Source of the DNA: Magicicada septendecula
Taxonomy: Eukaryota; Arthropoda; Insecta; Hemiptera; Cicadidae
Assembly (NCBI GenBank): GCA_034769895.1
Contig: CM068375.1
Coordinates: 256,349,542 to 256,413,541 of the forward strand
Direction: 5' to 3'
DNA: 64,000 nucleotides
Of this stretch, positions 48,601 through 58,970 are shown piece by piece. Positions within the stretch are counted from its first letter, which is position 1; each line of letters opens with the position of its first letter. The position numbers were made by a program, and so were the translations under genes. Under the pieces are notes generated by a model. The model ran no database searches. It had not been told where the DNA came from and saw only the letters and a list, made by a program, of their open reading frames with translations.

Positions 48601-48850
48601 ATTTATAACTAACAAAAATTTTTCTTATCAACACATTATACAGATCACATTTATTATTTATCTAATTATGTTGATAGTTTTACTACAAATTGGCGAATCC
48701 AACGTGGAGCTTCATCATCTGCTATTTGCACGTTTTACGACAAATTAGCGAGCTCAACAGCGAGACTCAGACATCATTTATTAGTAGTAAATCACAAATC
48801 AGTAAAATACATTTATTATTTATCTAATTAAATTTATTTGTTTTACTACA
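45603..48850 (+). repeat. 3' LTR of element IV
   Basis: 3248 bp; starts TGTAGCATAACAG, ends GTTTTACTACA. Nearly identical to 34895-38062, including both internal PBS-like modules. It has about 105 bp (around 47685-47800) missing from the 5' LTR. Confidence 0.95.
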
Positions 48851-50105
48851 TTTATGCCAATCTGAGATTTATTATAGTAATAATTATAACATATAAAATG
48901 GCTAATATTTGGAGAAGAACAGGAAATAAAATGTTGAGCCTACTTTTCCAAAATGAAAGAAATATAGCTATTTTAATAAAAAACTTTGTAAAGATAGATT
49001 ATTGGGTATCAAATTAAGCAGAAGGAATAAAAGAAACCGATTATGTATTTACTATTTCATGAAACTAATTAATAACCAAAATATATTCTGTGATATAATG
49101 TACTTTTTTTTACATGTATCGGAAGCGATTAAAACTTGAAACAATACTTTTCTAATATTAAATCGGCTAAGATATTTCAGAAAACGAAGGAAGTAAAACA
49201 GTTCTTATTTAACATTCGCAGTGTAAGGTTGATTAAGCTCTCACTAAAGAACCACTTATATTGGAACCATTAATGGCGTATGGAAGTTGAGCCTAGCCTA
49301 CAGTAAAAAATCGAGAGTTGCGGAAAAATTTACCTTAAACCTAAATTCAGTGAACACAACAACTACAAACATTGAAATCAATTAATACTGAACCGAATAT
49401 AAGTGAAATAAGGAGATAAAACACTAAAACAATAATTATTCATAACCAAACGAACTTTACAATTTTCGACACACACAATTGACAGAAGTGAATAAACATA
49501 ATCCAAAACATTTAATCGAAGTGAACACAGAACACTTAACCGGGACAACACTAATAACCCCAGAAGGAATTCTCCATACTGCAGAGAAGAGGAAACGTGA
49601 ACGAGGCAGCTTTTATTGAAAGAAATTTCGTCTGATCGAATTCACATTTACTACAGCAGCACGGAAGCAGCCATTTTGGACTCCCATCATGCATAGCGCA
49701 CATGACGAATAGATCCGTCAACACTTCATTGGTATAAACATTTCCATTTATAAACTTTATATATTACTTAATAACATTGTAATTTTTAATTTTAAGCTTT
49801 TTTATTGTGAATGTTATACTTTCTAGCCTTACCCCTTCTCTGACTATTAACTATAACCGTTAAAAGAACCTGAAAATATTTATATTAAATATAATTTATA
49901 TTAAATATTTATATTAAATAATAATGATATATTATTGTATCAACAATCGATCGCCCTGTGAACGAGTCGAGCAATATATATGATAATCGATTTTAAATCG
50001 ATCTTTTAAACAATTGTCAATAAAAAATATAGTAATTCAACAATTTGGTTTTTTAAATTTATTTATAAATTTAATAAATAGAGTTTAGTTAACAACAGGA
50101 CTACA
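48851..50105 (+). repeat. 3' LTR of element III, second part
   Basis: Diverged LTR 3' half in plus orientation: AGAAGGAATTCTC, GCAGCCAT, CTTACCCCTTCTCTGAC and CCGTTAAAAGAA match positions 37080-37380 of the element IV LTR in order. It ends GGACTACA at 50105, like ACTACA in IV. Together with 33368-34894 it gives an LTR of about 2.8 kb, close to the family length. Confidence 0.65.
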
Positions 50106-50127
50106 AGAAAGGCGGCCATTACTCAAG

Positions 50128-51754
50128 TTCGAAGATGAACGCCATGTATTGCCGGCTTGCTGGGTGCAACTCCACCTGCCAATACCCACACACGGTATCC
50201 CACGTAGCAATAAACTTCGTTCCGTGGAATCTCTTCAATATCTCATCAATTTCGCCAGGTGAGGTACGATCGTTAATAATCATTTTATTTATCTCACGTG
50301 CGTCAAGGCAAAGTCTTACCTTCCCATTCTTCTTTTGTATAGCCACAATTGGACTAGTGTATGGCGATTGACTGCTTTCAATAATATCCTTAATAATCAT
50401 GTTCTGGATCTCTGTGCGTACGGCTTCCTTCAAAGATTGTGCTATGGGATATGACTTTCGATTGAATTCTACCGGTTCTCTGAATTGTATGGAACATTGG
50501 TAGTTCCTGATCTTTCCAGGTTCGTCCGAAAATACAGCTCGATATTTTTTATATATGTTGACTAATTGATTCAGCTGGTTTTCATCTAATTGCTCGGTGG
50601 TATTGTGGCACTGGAAGTCACGTATCTCCTGAATCTTTTGTGGCCATAGGTCAGCCTCCGTATTCTGATGTACTGGCTTGTTGTTTGACGAGTAGTTTGA
50701 CAAGTAATTCACCTTATTCTTGTGGTCGATAAGTTGTTCAGAGTCTAACATCTTGTTGTTAGTTAAATTGGCTACCCAGGCCGAACCTTCAGAAAAGAGT
50801 GATACCTTCCCTCGGCACAAGTCGATAACTGCTGAGTTCCTACGCAATATGTCACACCCTATCATGATGTTGAAAGGTAATCCGGCTGCAACAAGGAATA
50901 TCATATCCAAGCTTACACCCTGACTGTTGACACTTAGGGATACCTGTTTCCTTATGGTTTTGTTCTGTCGGCCGGTAGCTCCTACAAGCACAATATTATT
51001 AATAGGTAGTACTGGTAAGTTTTTGTGGCATTCCTGCTGTATCCGGTCCAATTCATTATGGTTTATTATAGAGACATTTGCTCCAGTGTCTATCATTATG
51101 GGAACAGAAATACTCTCGATTTCTGCAATTATATATATATATATATGATTTCGTTGTCATTATTATTAATGTTTATTTCGTTTTCTTCTAGCAAGTCCTT
51201 ACGGATATCTTTCAAGTAATTATTATATATTATCGTGAAATGTTTCTTTTCTTCTCTCGATTTTACCTATTGTCTTTACCCAGCAGATTGGAGCAGTAAA
51301 GGGTTATTGGGATTTATTACTGCCTCCGTTCGTTTAAATGCTCCGCATCATTACGGATTAGGCTGTTAGCAGCATCAACTTGGAGTCCTGAAACTGCGTT
51401 TGGTTCAGCACGATCGTCCTGTTGGGCTTCCGTTACAGGTAGTCTTCGTTGATTGTCCAGGCTTGAACTGCGTCTGGGTTCATATTCTCTGTAACGATTA
51501 CTTCCTTGAGTTGCTTGAAAGGTTTCATACTCGTAGTATCGGCTCCTTCATTGAGGCTGGTATCTCCTCTGTCCACTGCCTTCCGCTCTGATGTAGTTAA
51601 TATGGGGTCAATATGTCCTGTAATTATTATTATTACCTCCATTCGGGTAATTTCTGTTATAATTACCATGATAATTGTTATTAGGGGGGTTGGGGTTTCT
51701 CTGACCATTTGGAACATAATTACGGTTATTATAATAACCGTTGTTGTTGTGCGG
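50128..51754 (-). pseudogene. Inverted gag-pol fragment nearly identical to element IV
   Basis: The reverse complement matches about 39958-41578 of element IV with only scattered differences. It covers the Asn-rich end of gag with its tail to TAA, then the start of pol with protease (MIDTGANVS at 51096) and the first part of RT, up to RQYMAFIFE. It is cut at both ends, with no LTR or target duplication. At the site where IV has an extra base in gag (near 40012) this copy lacks it and keeps the frame. It was probably captured by end joining or is a relic of a deleted insertion. Confidence 0.92.
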
Positions 51755-52320
51755 ATATTATGCCAGACTGATAAGCCAATTTGTCAGGGTCCTCTAAGTA
51801 GCCATTTACAGCATTGCTGACTTGATTGTCGACAATAAATCTTTTTCACCAAGCCATTTTTGAGGTTAGGCAAGACGTAGCAGTCACTCTAAATCAGGCA
51901 AGTATGGTGGGTGAGGAAGCAATTCGAACTTAAATTCTTTAATTTTAGCTTTCACAATGTGTGAGGACGTGCACTGTCTTGGTGAAACAGCATTTTCGTT
52001 TTGCTAAGTGTGGGCGTTTTATTTTGATTTCAACGAATAAAAGGTCTGGTGGGTTTGAATAGTACTCACCGTTTTCCTCGTTTCTGAAGTAGTCAATGGA
52101 GATTACTCCCCCCCCCCCTAAAAAAACAGTCACCATACCAGTTTCAGAAAAAGGAATTGCCTTTGCCGACTTTTGTGGTCCATTATTTTGCTGGTCTCAC
52201 GGGCGTTGCAGTGAACCCAAGTAAGTCTCCTTAACGGTTGTGAATCATCTCAAAAATTCAGTTAGATTGCACACATATAGATTTCAAAATAATGGATGAA
52301 ACATCCTTTCGACACTCTTT
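51755..52320 (-). pseudogene. Mariner transposase remnant, minus strand
   Basis: On the minus strand: a DETY-LGSLQRP region (expected GDETWVHHY), then GMVTVFLGGGGVISIDYF, NGEYYSNPPDLLFVEIKIKR and RPHLAKRKCCF in one open frame (52136-51945). A degraded SPPTILA.., KMAW and NGYLEDPDKLAYQSGI follow. These match the central and C-terminal parts of a mariner transposase of a different subfamily from 6933-8276. Frameshifts, stops and a C8 run at about 52112-52119 break it. The 3' end is cut at 51755 by the gypsy fragment. Confidence 0.85.
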
Positions 52321-53072
52321 TTAGTCAAGTGTCAACAAATGCAGCACCCACCTAGTGTACAGTATTCTCATACACAGAATATGAGAATATTTTAAAATTA
52401 AATAATACATTTATATGTTAACAGGAGTCCCCCCCCCATACATTACACTTCCTTTTTTATGTCTACATTAATCAGAATAAATAAAAAAAATCATATTTTT
52501 TTATTTAAATTTACAAATTCTTATTAGAATCAATTTTTACAAGACAGTTATTTGTTAGGTAAATTTTAACAATTACATCAACAAAAATCAATTACAAAAA
52601 AATCAGCATTTCAGAAATTCACAAAACTTGGTCAAATTTTAAAATACTTTTCATCATTTAAATTTTCTTTCAACAAAAATGCCTAGTAAAGTAATTTGTT
52701 CATTGTGTGACCTTGTTGTTCTTCCTGGTTCTGCCCAGTGGACTTGCAGGGTGCATACATTTCATTTTATATATTTTGTCTATAGTTGTGTTGAACTTTG
52801 TAGGTTGGTGGTGAGTTTTAACACCATTTATTCAATTGACAATTTATGCATGTTAGTGCTTTTTACTCAGTTGGTTTTATTTGGTTAAACATTATATTAT
52901 CTGTATTATAAGATATTTTTAAATTTATATCTTTAAACATTTTATTTATTTTTTGAGTTATATTTCCATAATAAGTAAAGGTTGTATATTTTATATTATC
53001 ATTAATAGGTGAATTTTTAGATGTAGTGTTATTGTTATTTTTTATTATTAATTTTTACATACAACTACATCC
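52321..53072. other. Intron sequence, nothing recognised
   Basis: Includes a short C-rich run (about 52431) and AT-rich DNA. A 69-codon frame at 52679 shows no known domain. Confidence 0.45.
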
Positions 53073-53230
53073 AATATTCACATTAAAAATGGAATATACA
53101 AAATAAAATGTCCAGATTGCAATAAATTTTACATAGGCCAGACAAAGAAAAAACTACTTGATAGATTCCTTCAACAACGCAATCCATTTTTAAAAGGTCA
53201 AAAAAAGAATATTTGGGAAAATCTTAATAT
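53073..53230 (+). pseudogene. Penelope-like element remnant: GIY-YIG endonuclease
   Basis: The frame reads NIHIKNGIYKIKCPDCNKFY, then IGQTKKKLLDRF. GIYKIKC-DC-KFYIGQT with the CxxC insert is the signature of the GIY-YIG endonuclease domain at the C-terminus of Penelope-like retroelements. The reverse transcriptase part is not found upstream, and the frame is lost after LQQRNPFLKGQKKNIWENL. A hammerhead-like motif lies about 260 bp downstream, as known for Penelope-like elements. Confidence 0.85.
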
Positions 53231-53486
53231 TTTTACACACACAATAACAATAATTCATTAATTTAAAAAATTATAAATTTATTAAAATAAATTAAATGTA
53301 AACATTAAATATTTCCAATATAACCAACAAAACAGCTGCTTAAGTAAATAAACATTAAAACAATTGTTAACTAATCGACTTAAATCATTTTTCAGTTATT
53401 TTACATTAAAATCGAAACAAATTCAATTATTCGTTAGTTTCTATATTAACATAGAATTATTTCGATTGTTATTGATTTACTTACAA

Positions 53487-53530
53487 ACCTCTGATGATGC
53501 CGATATTAGTCAGTGAAACATGCGTCAGGT
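53487..53530 (+). ncRNA. Hammerhead-ribozyme-like motif (type I, minimal stem III)
   Basis: Core elements occur in order: ACCT, CTGATGA, an imperfect stem II (GCCGA-TATTAG-TCAGT), GAAA, a two-pair stem III with AC/GT closing and loop ATGC, then GTC and AGGT. ACCT and AGGT form stem I. Cleavage would follow C53526. All invariant core bases (CUGAUGA, GAAA, GUC) are present. Stem II has one C-A mismatch and one wobble, so activity may be reduced or lost. Minimal hammerheads with very short stem III are established in Penelope-like retroelements. Confidence 0.75.
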
Positions 53531-55288
53531 GTTGAAATAACAAAAACGCAATACACTACTTGTAGAAGAAACTATATTGAATAATATCACAATTTATATA
53601 TATTTTGAACCATCCAAAGAGTAAATGTTAAAAAACCATCACCAACCGACAAAGTTAAACACAGCTATATATTGCAACAGTACGTCTGCGTACGTTACTG
53701 TGCATTGCCGTAGTTAGTGAAAAAAACTGCTAAATTAGAATAAATAATTAATATTGTCAATATTTTAAAAAAACGCGTATTGAAAGCTGTAAGTAACCAG
53801 CCAGGGGGAACACCGAATGTGCAGGACGGTACTGGCATATCACGCCACACACAAGCTAAGAGTGTGTACAGTGTAAGTGATATGTGTGTGTGTGTGAACC
53901 AGTAGAAACTGGTGTAGTGTCACCCCTGAATAAATGTGAATTAAGTAAGTAATTTATTTAAATTTTGGTAAGTGCGCGTAAGACATGACAAAACAAATTA
54001 CGCCACGTTATTAATAATATAAAGACGTGAGATTTTGCACATGTGCAAAATCTAGTGCGAAATAAATAATACATATTAATGCAGTGTAAATAAAAGTGAA
54101 TAGAACCAAGAATAATTAAAGTATAGAAAAACTGTTAATATACAATTATACATAAAAAAAATTACCGAGCGTATGAACATCAAGTAATCAACAAAAGACT
54201 TTGCATGTTGCGAATAAAATTAAAAAAATAAACGAATTTGTAAAGGAATTTGACAAACTATAAAAATATAAATCGTGCATAGAATGGTCGAAACATGATT
54301 TTTGCGCCCGACAGTATAAATAAGTGAGGATCGCAAGCCTCAACCCTCATTCTACTGGAACACATCTGCAGCCCGACTGTGGAGCATCCAAGATCGATAC
54401 CCCAGCAGTATAGAGATAGCACCGTACGAAGCATCTGAATGCTGAGTGGACCAGGAGGACTGGACAACAGACTCCAGGAGGATCAGACGACAATGGAGGA
54501 TCAACACAGGACTCAGGATCATGATGAGGAATCACTGAGTATCACCGCACAAGCAATAAGGTGGCATGAAAACATTTTTACTTGTCAACCAACAAGTCAT
54601 AAAAGATATTAAAAAGAAAAGAGTAAAGAGACAATGAATTGATAAACTTTAATGTAAATAATAATTGTAAAATCTAACTGGTTAAATTGTAGTAATTTAT
54701 AATGATATTTAACATTTACGAAATTATTATTATTATTTTTGAAATTATAATAGCATAAATGTTTATGTAATTCTAAATTTGATTGATATTTCATACACAC
54801 GATATTCATATGTACGCACACAAACCAAAGTAGTAATAATATAAAAAAAATATGCAATTTAAAAGAAGTACAATCTGAGCAAGTCGAGAGCACACTGTAT
54901 ATTATAAAAATCTTGTGTATTATATTTATGAATATTTGTGTTAATGTTATTTGTATATTGACAATAATTGTGTGTATGCTGAGCACACACAAAAGAAAAA
55001 TATTATGCGAATAATAATGACAACTTTTTAATTCATAATTTTTGAAAAATTATTTATTAAAATTTTGAATGATTTTTACAAAGTCGATATGATATAAGAA
55101 GTGTTATTATTATTTAAAAAACACACCATACACCTTTTCTCATTATAATATATATACTACAGGAATCTCAGATGTAACTTAGTATCTAAAGTGTTAGTTT
55201 AATTAGTGATCGAAATGTGCAAGTAAATTTGAACGATAGTAATAGTCCACGATCTTTAAACCTAAAGTTCATGGTACGCGAACATTAA
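53531..55288. other. Intron sequence, little recognised
   Basis: 53531-53600 is probably still Penelope-like 3' DNA. 54494-54610 holds a small open frame (MEDQHRTQDHDEESLSITAQ) after a GC-richer leader-like stretch, without known similarity. The remainder is AT-rich. Confidence 0.4.
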
Positions 55289-55350
55289 CAGAAGGGTTAG
55301 GTCGGTGTGAAAAATTATAATGATGGTAATTGTCTGACCTAACCGTTCTG
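55289..55350. repeat. Short inverted repeat with GGTTAGGTC arms
   Basis: CAGAAGGGTTAGGTCGG and CTGACCTAACCGTTCTG pair over 17 bases with two mismatches around a 28-base loop. Possibly a tiny foldback element. Confidence 0.7.
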
Positions 55351-55546
55351 TCAGTAATAGTCCAATCAAACCCTTTTGTTAAGGAAATCCTTTACTAGCC
55401 TAATACTACTACAGAGAAAATGTTTTCCTTGCAATGCCTGACATCTAGGTTGTGAAACTTGCAAACACACGTTACAGACTGATCATACTAGTTGTTTGTA
55501 TATTATATACTACTTTATTTATAGAATGAAGTACAGATTACTATAC

Positions 55547-55662
55547 CCATAGAGTTATCATCATCAGTCTTCACTTCACTCTTCACACTGTCTTCAGGAA
55601 AACTTTCATAACCCCTGCTGTTCTCGTTCATTAATGCACTGTTGTCTTCTTGCTTCACAAGC
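55547..55662 (-). CDS. SUGP1: SUGP1 exon: acidic linker with KSEVKTDDDN
   Basis: 116 nt (1 + 38 codons + 1). The acceptor is CAATTTCAG before 55662 and the donor is ATGG|GTATAG. The peptide is LVKQEDNSALMNENSRGYES, then FPEDSVKSEVKTDDDNSM. It is not conserved enough to name alone. Its two split codons join exactly with 57029-57173 (TG + G = Trp) and 14024-14245 (G + GG = Gly), which is why I assign it to SUGP1. The next intron downstream is 41.3 kb. Confidence 0.85.
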
Positions 55663-55786
55663 CTGAAATTGTATTAGTATATTTCAATTCAAATTATGAG
55701 TACCATAACACTGCAAATACAGTAGCGTTATATAGTTAAAATATCCTAGTTTACCATGGAATAATATCCAAAAACGTGCACTTACG

Positions 55787-55789
55787 CAC

Positions 55790-55858
<69 letters not shown>
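55787..55858. repeat. (CA)n microsatellite
   Basis: About 70 bp of nearly pure CA repeat with CG interruptions at its left end, in the short intron between SUGP1 exons 55547 and 57029. Confidence 0.97.
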
Positions 55859-55860
<2 letters not shown>

Positions 55861-55919
55861 TTAAAATGTTATGTACTTCCTGATTAACATGACATAACTT
55901 CTATTCTCTTTTTTTTACT

Positions 55920-56490
55920 GTTTATTGTACGACAGTTTCTGTAGTTGGTGGTACAACATTCTTATTGCCTGGGGTATAAGAGAATGTCTGTTCCAGTTTC
56001 ACAGACGGTCTCTTGGTATCCACACAGGATCATGAGTCCAAAAAAACTTGGCTGGCTATATGCAGTGTCTCCTACAAGAGAACTTCAAAATAATGTTGGG
56101 CTAAGGAGTAGGCTCGACTCTCAAAAGGTGAGGTTCAGAGTACAATTAGAATTACCAATGGTAACAGTTTAATGGTTTTCCTTCTCAAGTATCTCCCCTC
56201 CTGAATCATATGTTACTGTCATTCAGGGGTAACACTATACTTTGCCTGTCTTGGGGTTATGAGCATTGAGCTAATGAATAACACCACCAGCAAGGAGCTG
56301 ATCAAGCACAGTAAGACAACACCCTATAGTAGGTGTATCTTCACCACCAATGTTCCATGAGACACCATATTTCTGTTGCCAATGTCTGCACACATTATAT
56401 GTTGTCAAAACAGCCAGTATATTATTCTCCCACTTATGAGAAGATCCCAACTCATTTGGTATGCAAACAGCAAAAATGTTTTCCTACCCT
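55920..56490 (-). pseudogene. Unidentified coding-like relic, minus strand
   Basis: From about 56485 a minus-strand frame reads ENIFAVCIPNELGSSHKWEN, then NNILAVLTTYNVCRHWQQKY and GVSWNIGGEDTPTIGCC, then LTVLDQLLAGGVIH and a TAG. Further downstream (about 56075-55970) a segment AYSQPSFFGLMILCGYQETV, CETGTDILLYPRQ also looks protein-like. Composition is that of an ordinary globular protein, and stops occur in between, so it is probably a decayed retrocopy or transposon ORF. I do not recognise the family. It is not in phase to be a SUGP1 exon. Confidence 0.4.
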
Positions 56491-57028
56491 TCCCTAGGAA
56501 GCTTTCATAGTTTTCATGTGATAAAGAAAAATCACAAAGAAAAGGAGTTGACAAGTTGTGTCATGCGTGCTTTGTGCCTTTCACAGTGTCCCCTCCATAT
56601 TATAACTTTTGGAACTATTGACTTTTTTCTTGTAACAAGCTATACTTCAAATTAGTTGATTCACTCAGATTTAAGTTTGTAACAAAATGTAAAATTAATC
56701 CACATAAATATGCATTTTTAAACCATACAAAGGTCACAAAGTAAACAAAACAGTTAACAAACTGAAGGCAGAAACTGTTTTCATAACTGACTTGAAGCAT
56801 TGCTTCATCTGAACCAACTAGACTAAGTATCAATATATAAATTTATTGACCCGACAAATTTCTAAGTTGCTTTGCACTAATATTTAACTTTATCAATCAT
56901 CACTCACGCCATACGAAACTTTTTTTGTCCACCATGTATATTCGTCTCATAAGACAGATACATTTTTAAGTGATAGAATACAAACAAAGTGGACAATATT
57001 TTTAATTATTGTTTTAACATCCACTTAC

Positions 57029-57173
57029 CATGGTGGCTGCGTCTGAAACACCAGAGCAGTTTGCGATGTTTCTTCCCCTCCAGAATTTACTTCCTGCTGT
57101 AGACTGTGGTCCTCGATTTTTGGTTTTACATCCACTGGCTCTATCTTGATGCCACTGCTCAAGTCTGGAGGGG
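57029..57173 (-). CDS. SUGP1: SUGP1 exon: IKIEPVDVKPKIED linker
   Basis: 145 nt (2 + 47 codons + 2). The acceptor is GTTGTTTAG before 57173 and the donor is CCATG|GTAAGT, close to consensus. The peptide starts PPDLSSGIKIEPVDVKPKIE and ends ALVFQTQPP. It contains IKIEPV and VKPKIE, which look like SUMO-acceptor sites (psi-K-x-E). In SUGP1 this is the poorly conserved stretch between the second SURP domain and the KRKSRWG motif. Assigned by exact phase with the next exon. The preceding exon must end with one base of a split codon and was not found to the right. Confidence 0.82.
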
Positions 57174-57723
57174 CTAAACAACTCACAATCAAAGAACTAC
57201 TCGGCTAAACACAACCTCCTAATTTGAAAAAATAGATTCACTGGGTCATTACTTGAATCTGTAATCCTCCATCTTACTCCTTTATACAACTAACTAAACT
57301 TATGCAGACTTTTTTTCATTAGTTTTATTAGTCTTGATTCAATTATTTTTTTGTATTATCAGAGAGAAGTGGTTACTAACTAGTAACCTTCAATAAATTT
57401 AGTAGCGCACATACATAAAAAAACTGATAAATTTCAAACCACTACAAATTTACACAAGCAGACATTTCTCTAACAGTCTATCTTTGAAGAAAAACAACAT
57501 CATAAATAAATTTGTACTCTTCATTTCAATTAATGACCCAGTGAATGTGACTCTAAAACAAATGTTCTACATGTTTTAAAATATTAGACTGACAAAATTT
57601 GTTATTTCATCTTATCTGTACAAGTACGGAATTAAAAAAAAAACTATTTATTTTACAAAACCATTATTATAAATAATTTACTTTATATTGGTCAAAACAT
57701 AAACTATTTTCTTATTATAAGTA
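57174..57723. other. Intron sequence, nothing recognised
   Basis: Upstream intron of SUGP1, AT-rich, no frame or repeat of note. Confidence 0.5.
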
Positions 57724-58841
57724 CAGAGGCACAGCCAGGATTTCCATCTGGGAAAATCTGGGGCTGGCTCTGGTGGGCTTGGTTTTGTGTGAATAAAACT
57801 ACAAAAATTAAAAGAAAAATAACTGCTGTATATTATTTATTTGGTCGCATTCAAGAAGATAAGTGTAGAATCATTTTTATTTTAATGAGGAAGGGTTACA
57901 TTAACAAATGTCTAAAATTTAACAAAGTCATGAAACAATACTGATGACATGATACACTACAATATAAAGTAAGTAAAATAACACCAGAATCCGGGTGTTT
58001 GTCATTTTCTGTAGACTCTGATACTATTAAGTGTTTTGTACAACTTTTTAAAAACTGCGCCTTAATGAGTACATATATGTGAGTATTACAGAAAATGGAA
58101 TTAAATCAGTCTAATCATTTACCCACAGAATTGGTTCAAAAATCTTCATAAAATAGGAAATACAGGTCATAAAAAATGTTCAAATTGCATTATAGGGCAA
58201 GCAAATACAGGGTTAGCTGCAAATTTTGTTGAAGTTAGCATAAAAATCAGTTCACTAGGAGACACTATGAAGTGAGTGTAAATCGTGTCCCGAACACCAC
58301 ATTCAGTATTGAACATGTTTTAAGATTTAACTTGTTGATTTGTTTCAGAAATTGTAATAAACCAACAAATTAAAAAATACGAAAACATTAAATATTGATT
58401 GAAAAAAATTGTACAACAATCTGCACATCTGTATAGCATTCAAGTAGCAAGCAAAAAACTGTTTACTAGAGGAATTTTTAAGTTGGTGTGGAATAAATTA
58501 CTCCACTATACATATCATAAACTGAGTTGGAAGCACTGGGGGCTAAATAAACTTTCAAAGGGTACCTCTTTCCAACTCAGTACGAGGATATAACCTGAAA
58601 AACTAGTATAACAATTTGAATCATCACACAACTAGAAATGTGTAGATATAGTGATATCGTGCTTGCAAGACGGTTATAATGTACCGTAATTTAAAATGTT
58701 CATACTGGCATAAACAATTAACCTAATTATTAAGCTCAACTTATATGACTACATTTTTATAGGCAGGTTTTTTAATTCTGAATTTTCTGTATCCCTCTGG
58801 GGGGGGGGGGGCCACAAAAATAAAACCTTGCTGTGCCACTG
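57724..58841. mobile_element. Non-autonomous TIR element, 1118 bp
   Basis: Ends CAGAGGCACAGCCAGGATTT and, in complement, CAGTGGCACAGCAAGGTTTT; 10 of the first 11 bases match. A G12 run lies just inside the right end. No transposase. The CAG start suggests hAT, but the 8-bp flanks (TATAAGTA, CAATTAAA) do not match, so superfamily and exact ends are uncertain. It contains a foldback at 58521-58581. Confidence 0.6.
58521..58581. repeat. 61-bp foldback with 13-bp arms
   Basis: ACTGAGTTGGAAG and CTTTCCAACTCAGT are inverted copies around a loop of about 34 bases, inside the TIR element at 57724-58841. Confidence 0.8.
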
Positions 58842-58947
58842 CAATTAAAAAAATGAAAATACTGTATTTTTAATAACAACATAAGGAATTGCAGGTTCTA
58901 AAAGTACAAAACAGATAATTATGTGTGCACATATGTGTGTGCGCACC

Positions 58948-58970
58948 ACACACACACACACACACACACA
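58948..58970. repeat. Short (CA)n microsatellite
   Basis: About 12 CA units preceded by GTGTGTGCGCACCA, which forms a small imperfect palindrome with it. Confidence 0.95.

Larger units (their letters stand above)
34895..48850 (+). mobile_element. Gypsy element IV, long LTRs, gag and pol broken
   Basis: Two LTRs of 3168 and 3248 bp (34895-38062, 45603-48850) begin TGTAGCATAACAG and end GTTTTACTACA. They enclose gag (38178-40391), pol (40442-43752), a palindromic repeat array (43790-44345) and a non-coding tail. There is no env-like frame. Domain order PR-RT-RNaseH-IN makes it Ty3/gypsy. A lysine-type PBS, unusually long LTRs and the gag type suggest the Osvaldo/Ulysses lineage, which is an inference. 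No matching target duplication: AACAT precedes it and TTTAT follows. Confidence 0.9.
16602..50105 (+). mobile_element. Gypsy element III (host of the nest), pol-less
   Basis: Pieces in order: first 21 bp of an LTR (16602-16622), PBS, gag (16731-19137), palindromic repeat array to 20280, [element II], 28843 to about 29150, [LTR V], 32539-33367, 3' LTR part 1 (33368-34894), [element IV], 3' LTR part 2 (48851-50105). The segments join sensibly when the insertions are removed. After gag there is no pol, and the repeat array that follows pol in element IV directly follows gag here. This suggests a deletion derivative moved by pol supplied in trans. No clear target duplication was found, in keeping with the damaged left end. 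Confidence 0.65.

Noticed and set aside
55945-56172. Plus-strand 75-codon frame
   Set aside because: The protein-like signal in this region is on the minus strand; the plus frame has no recognisable motif.
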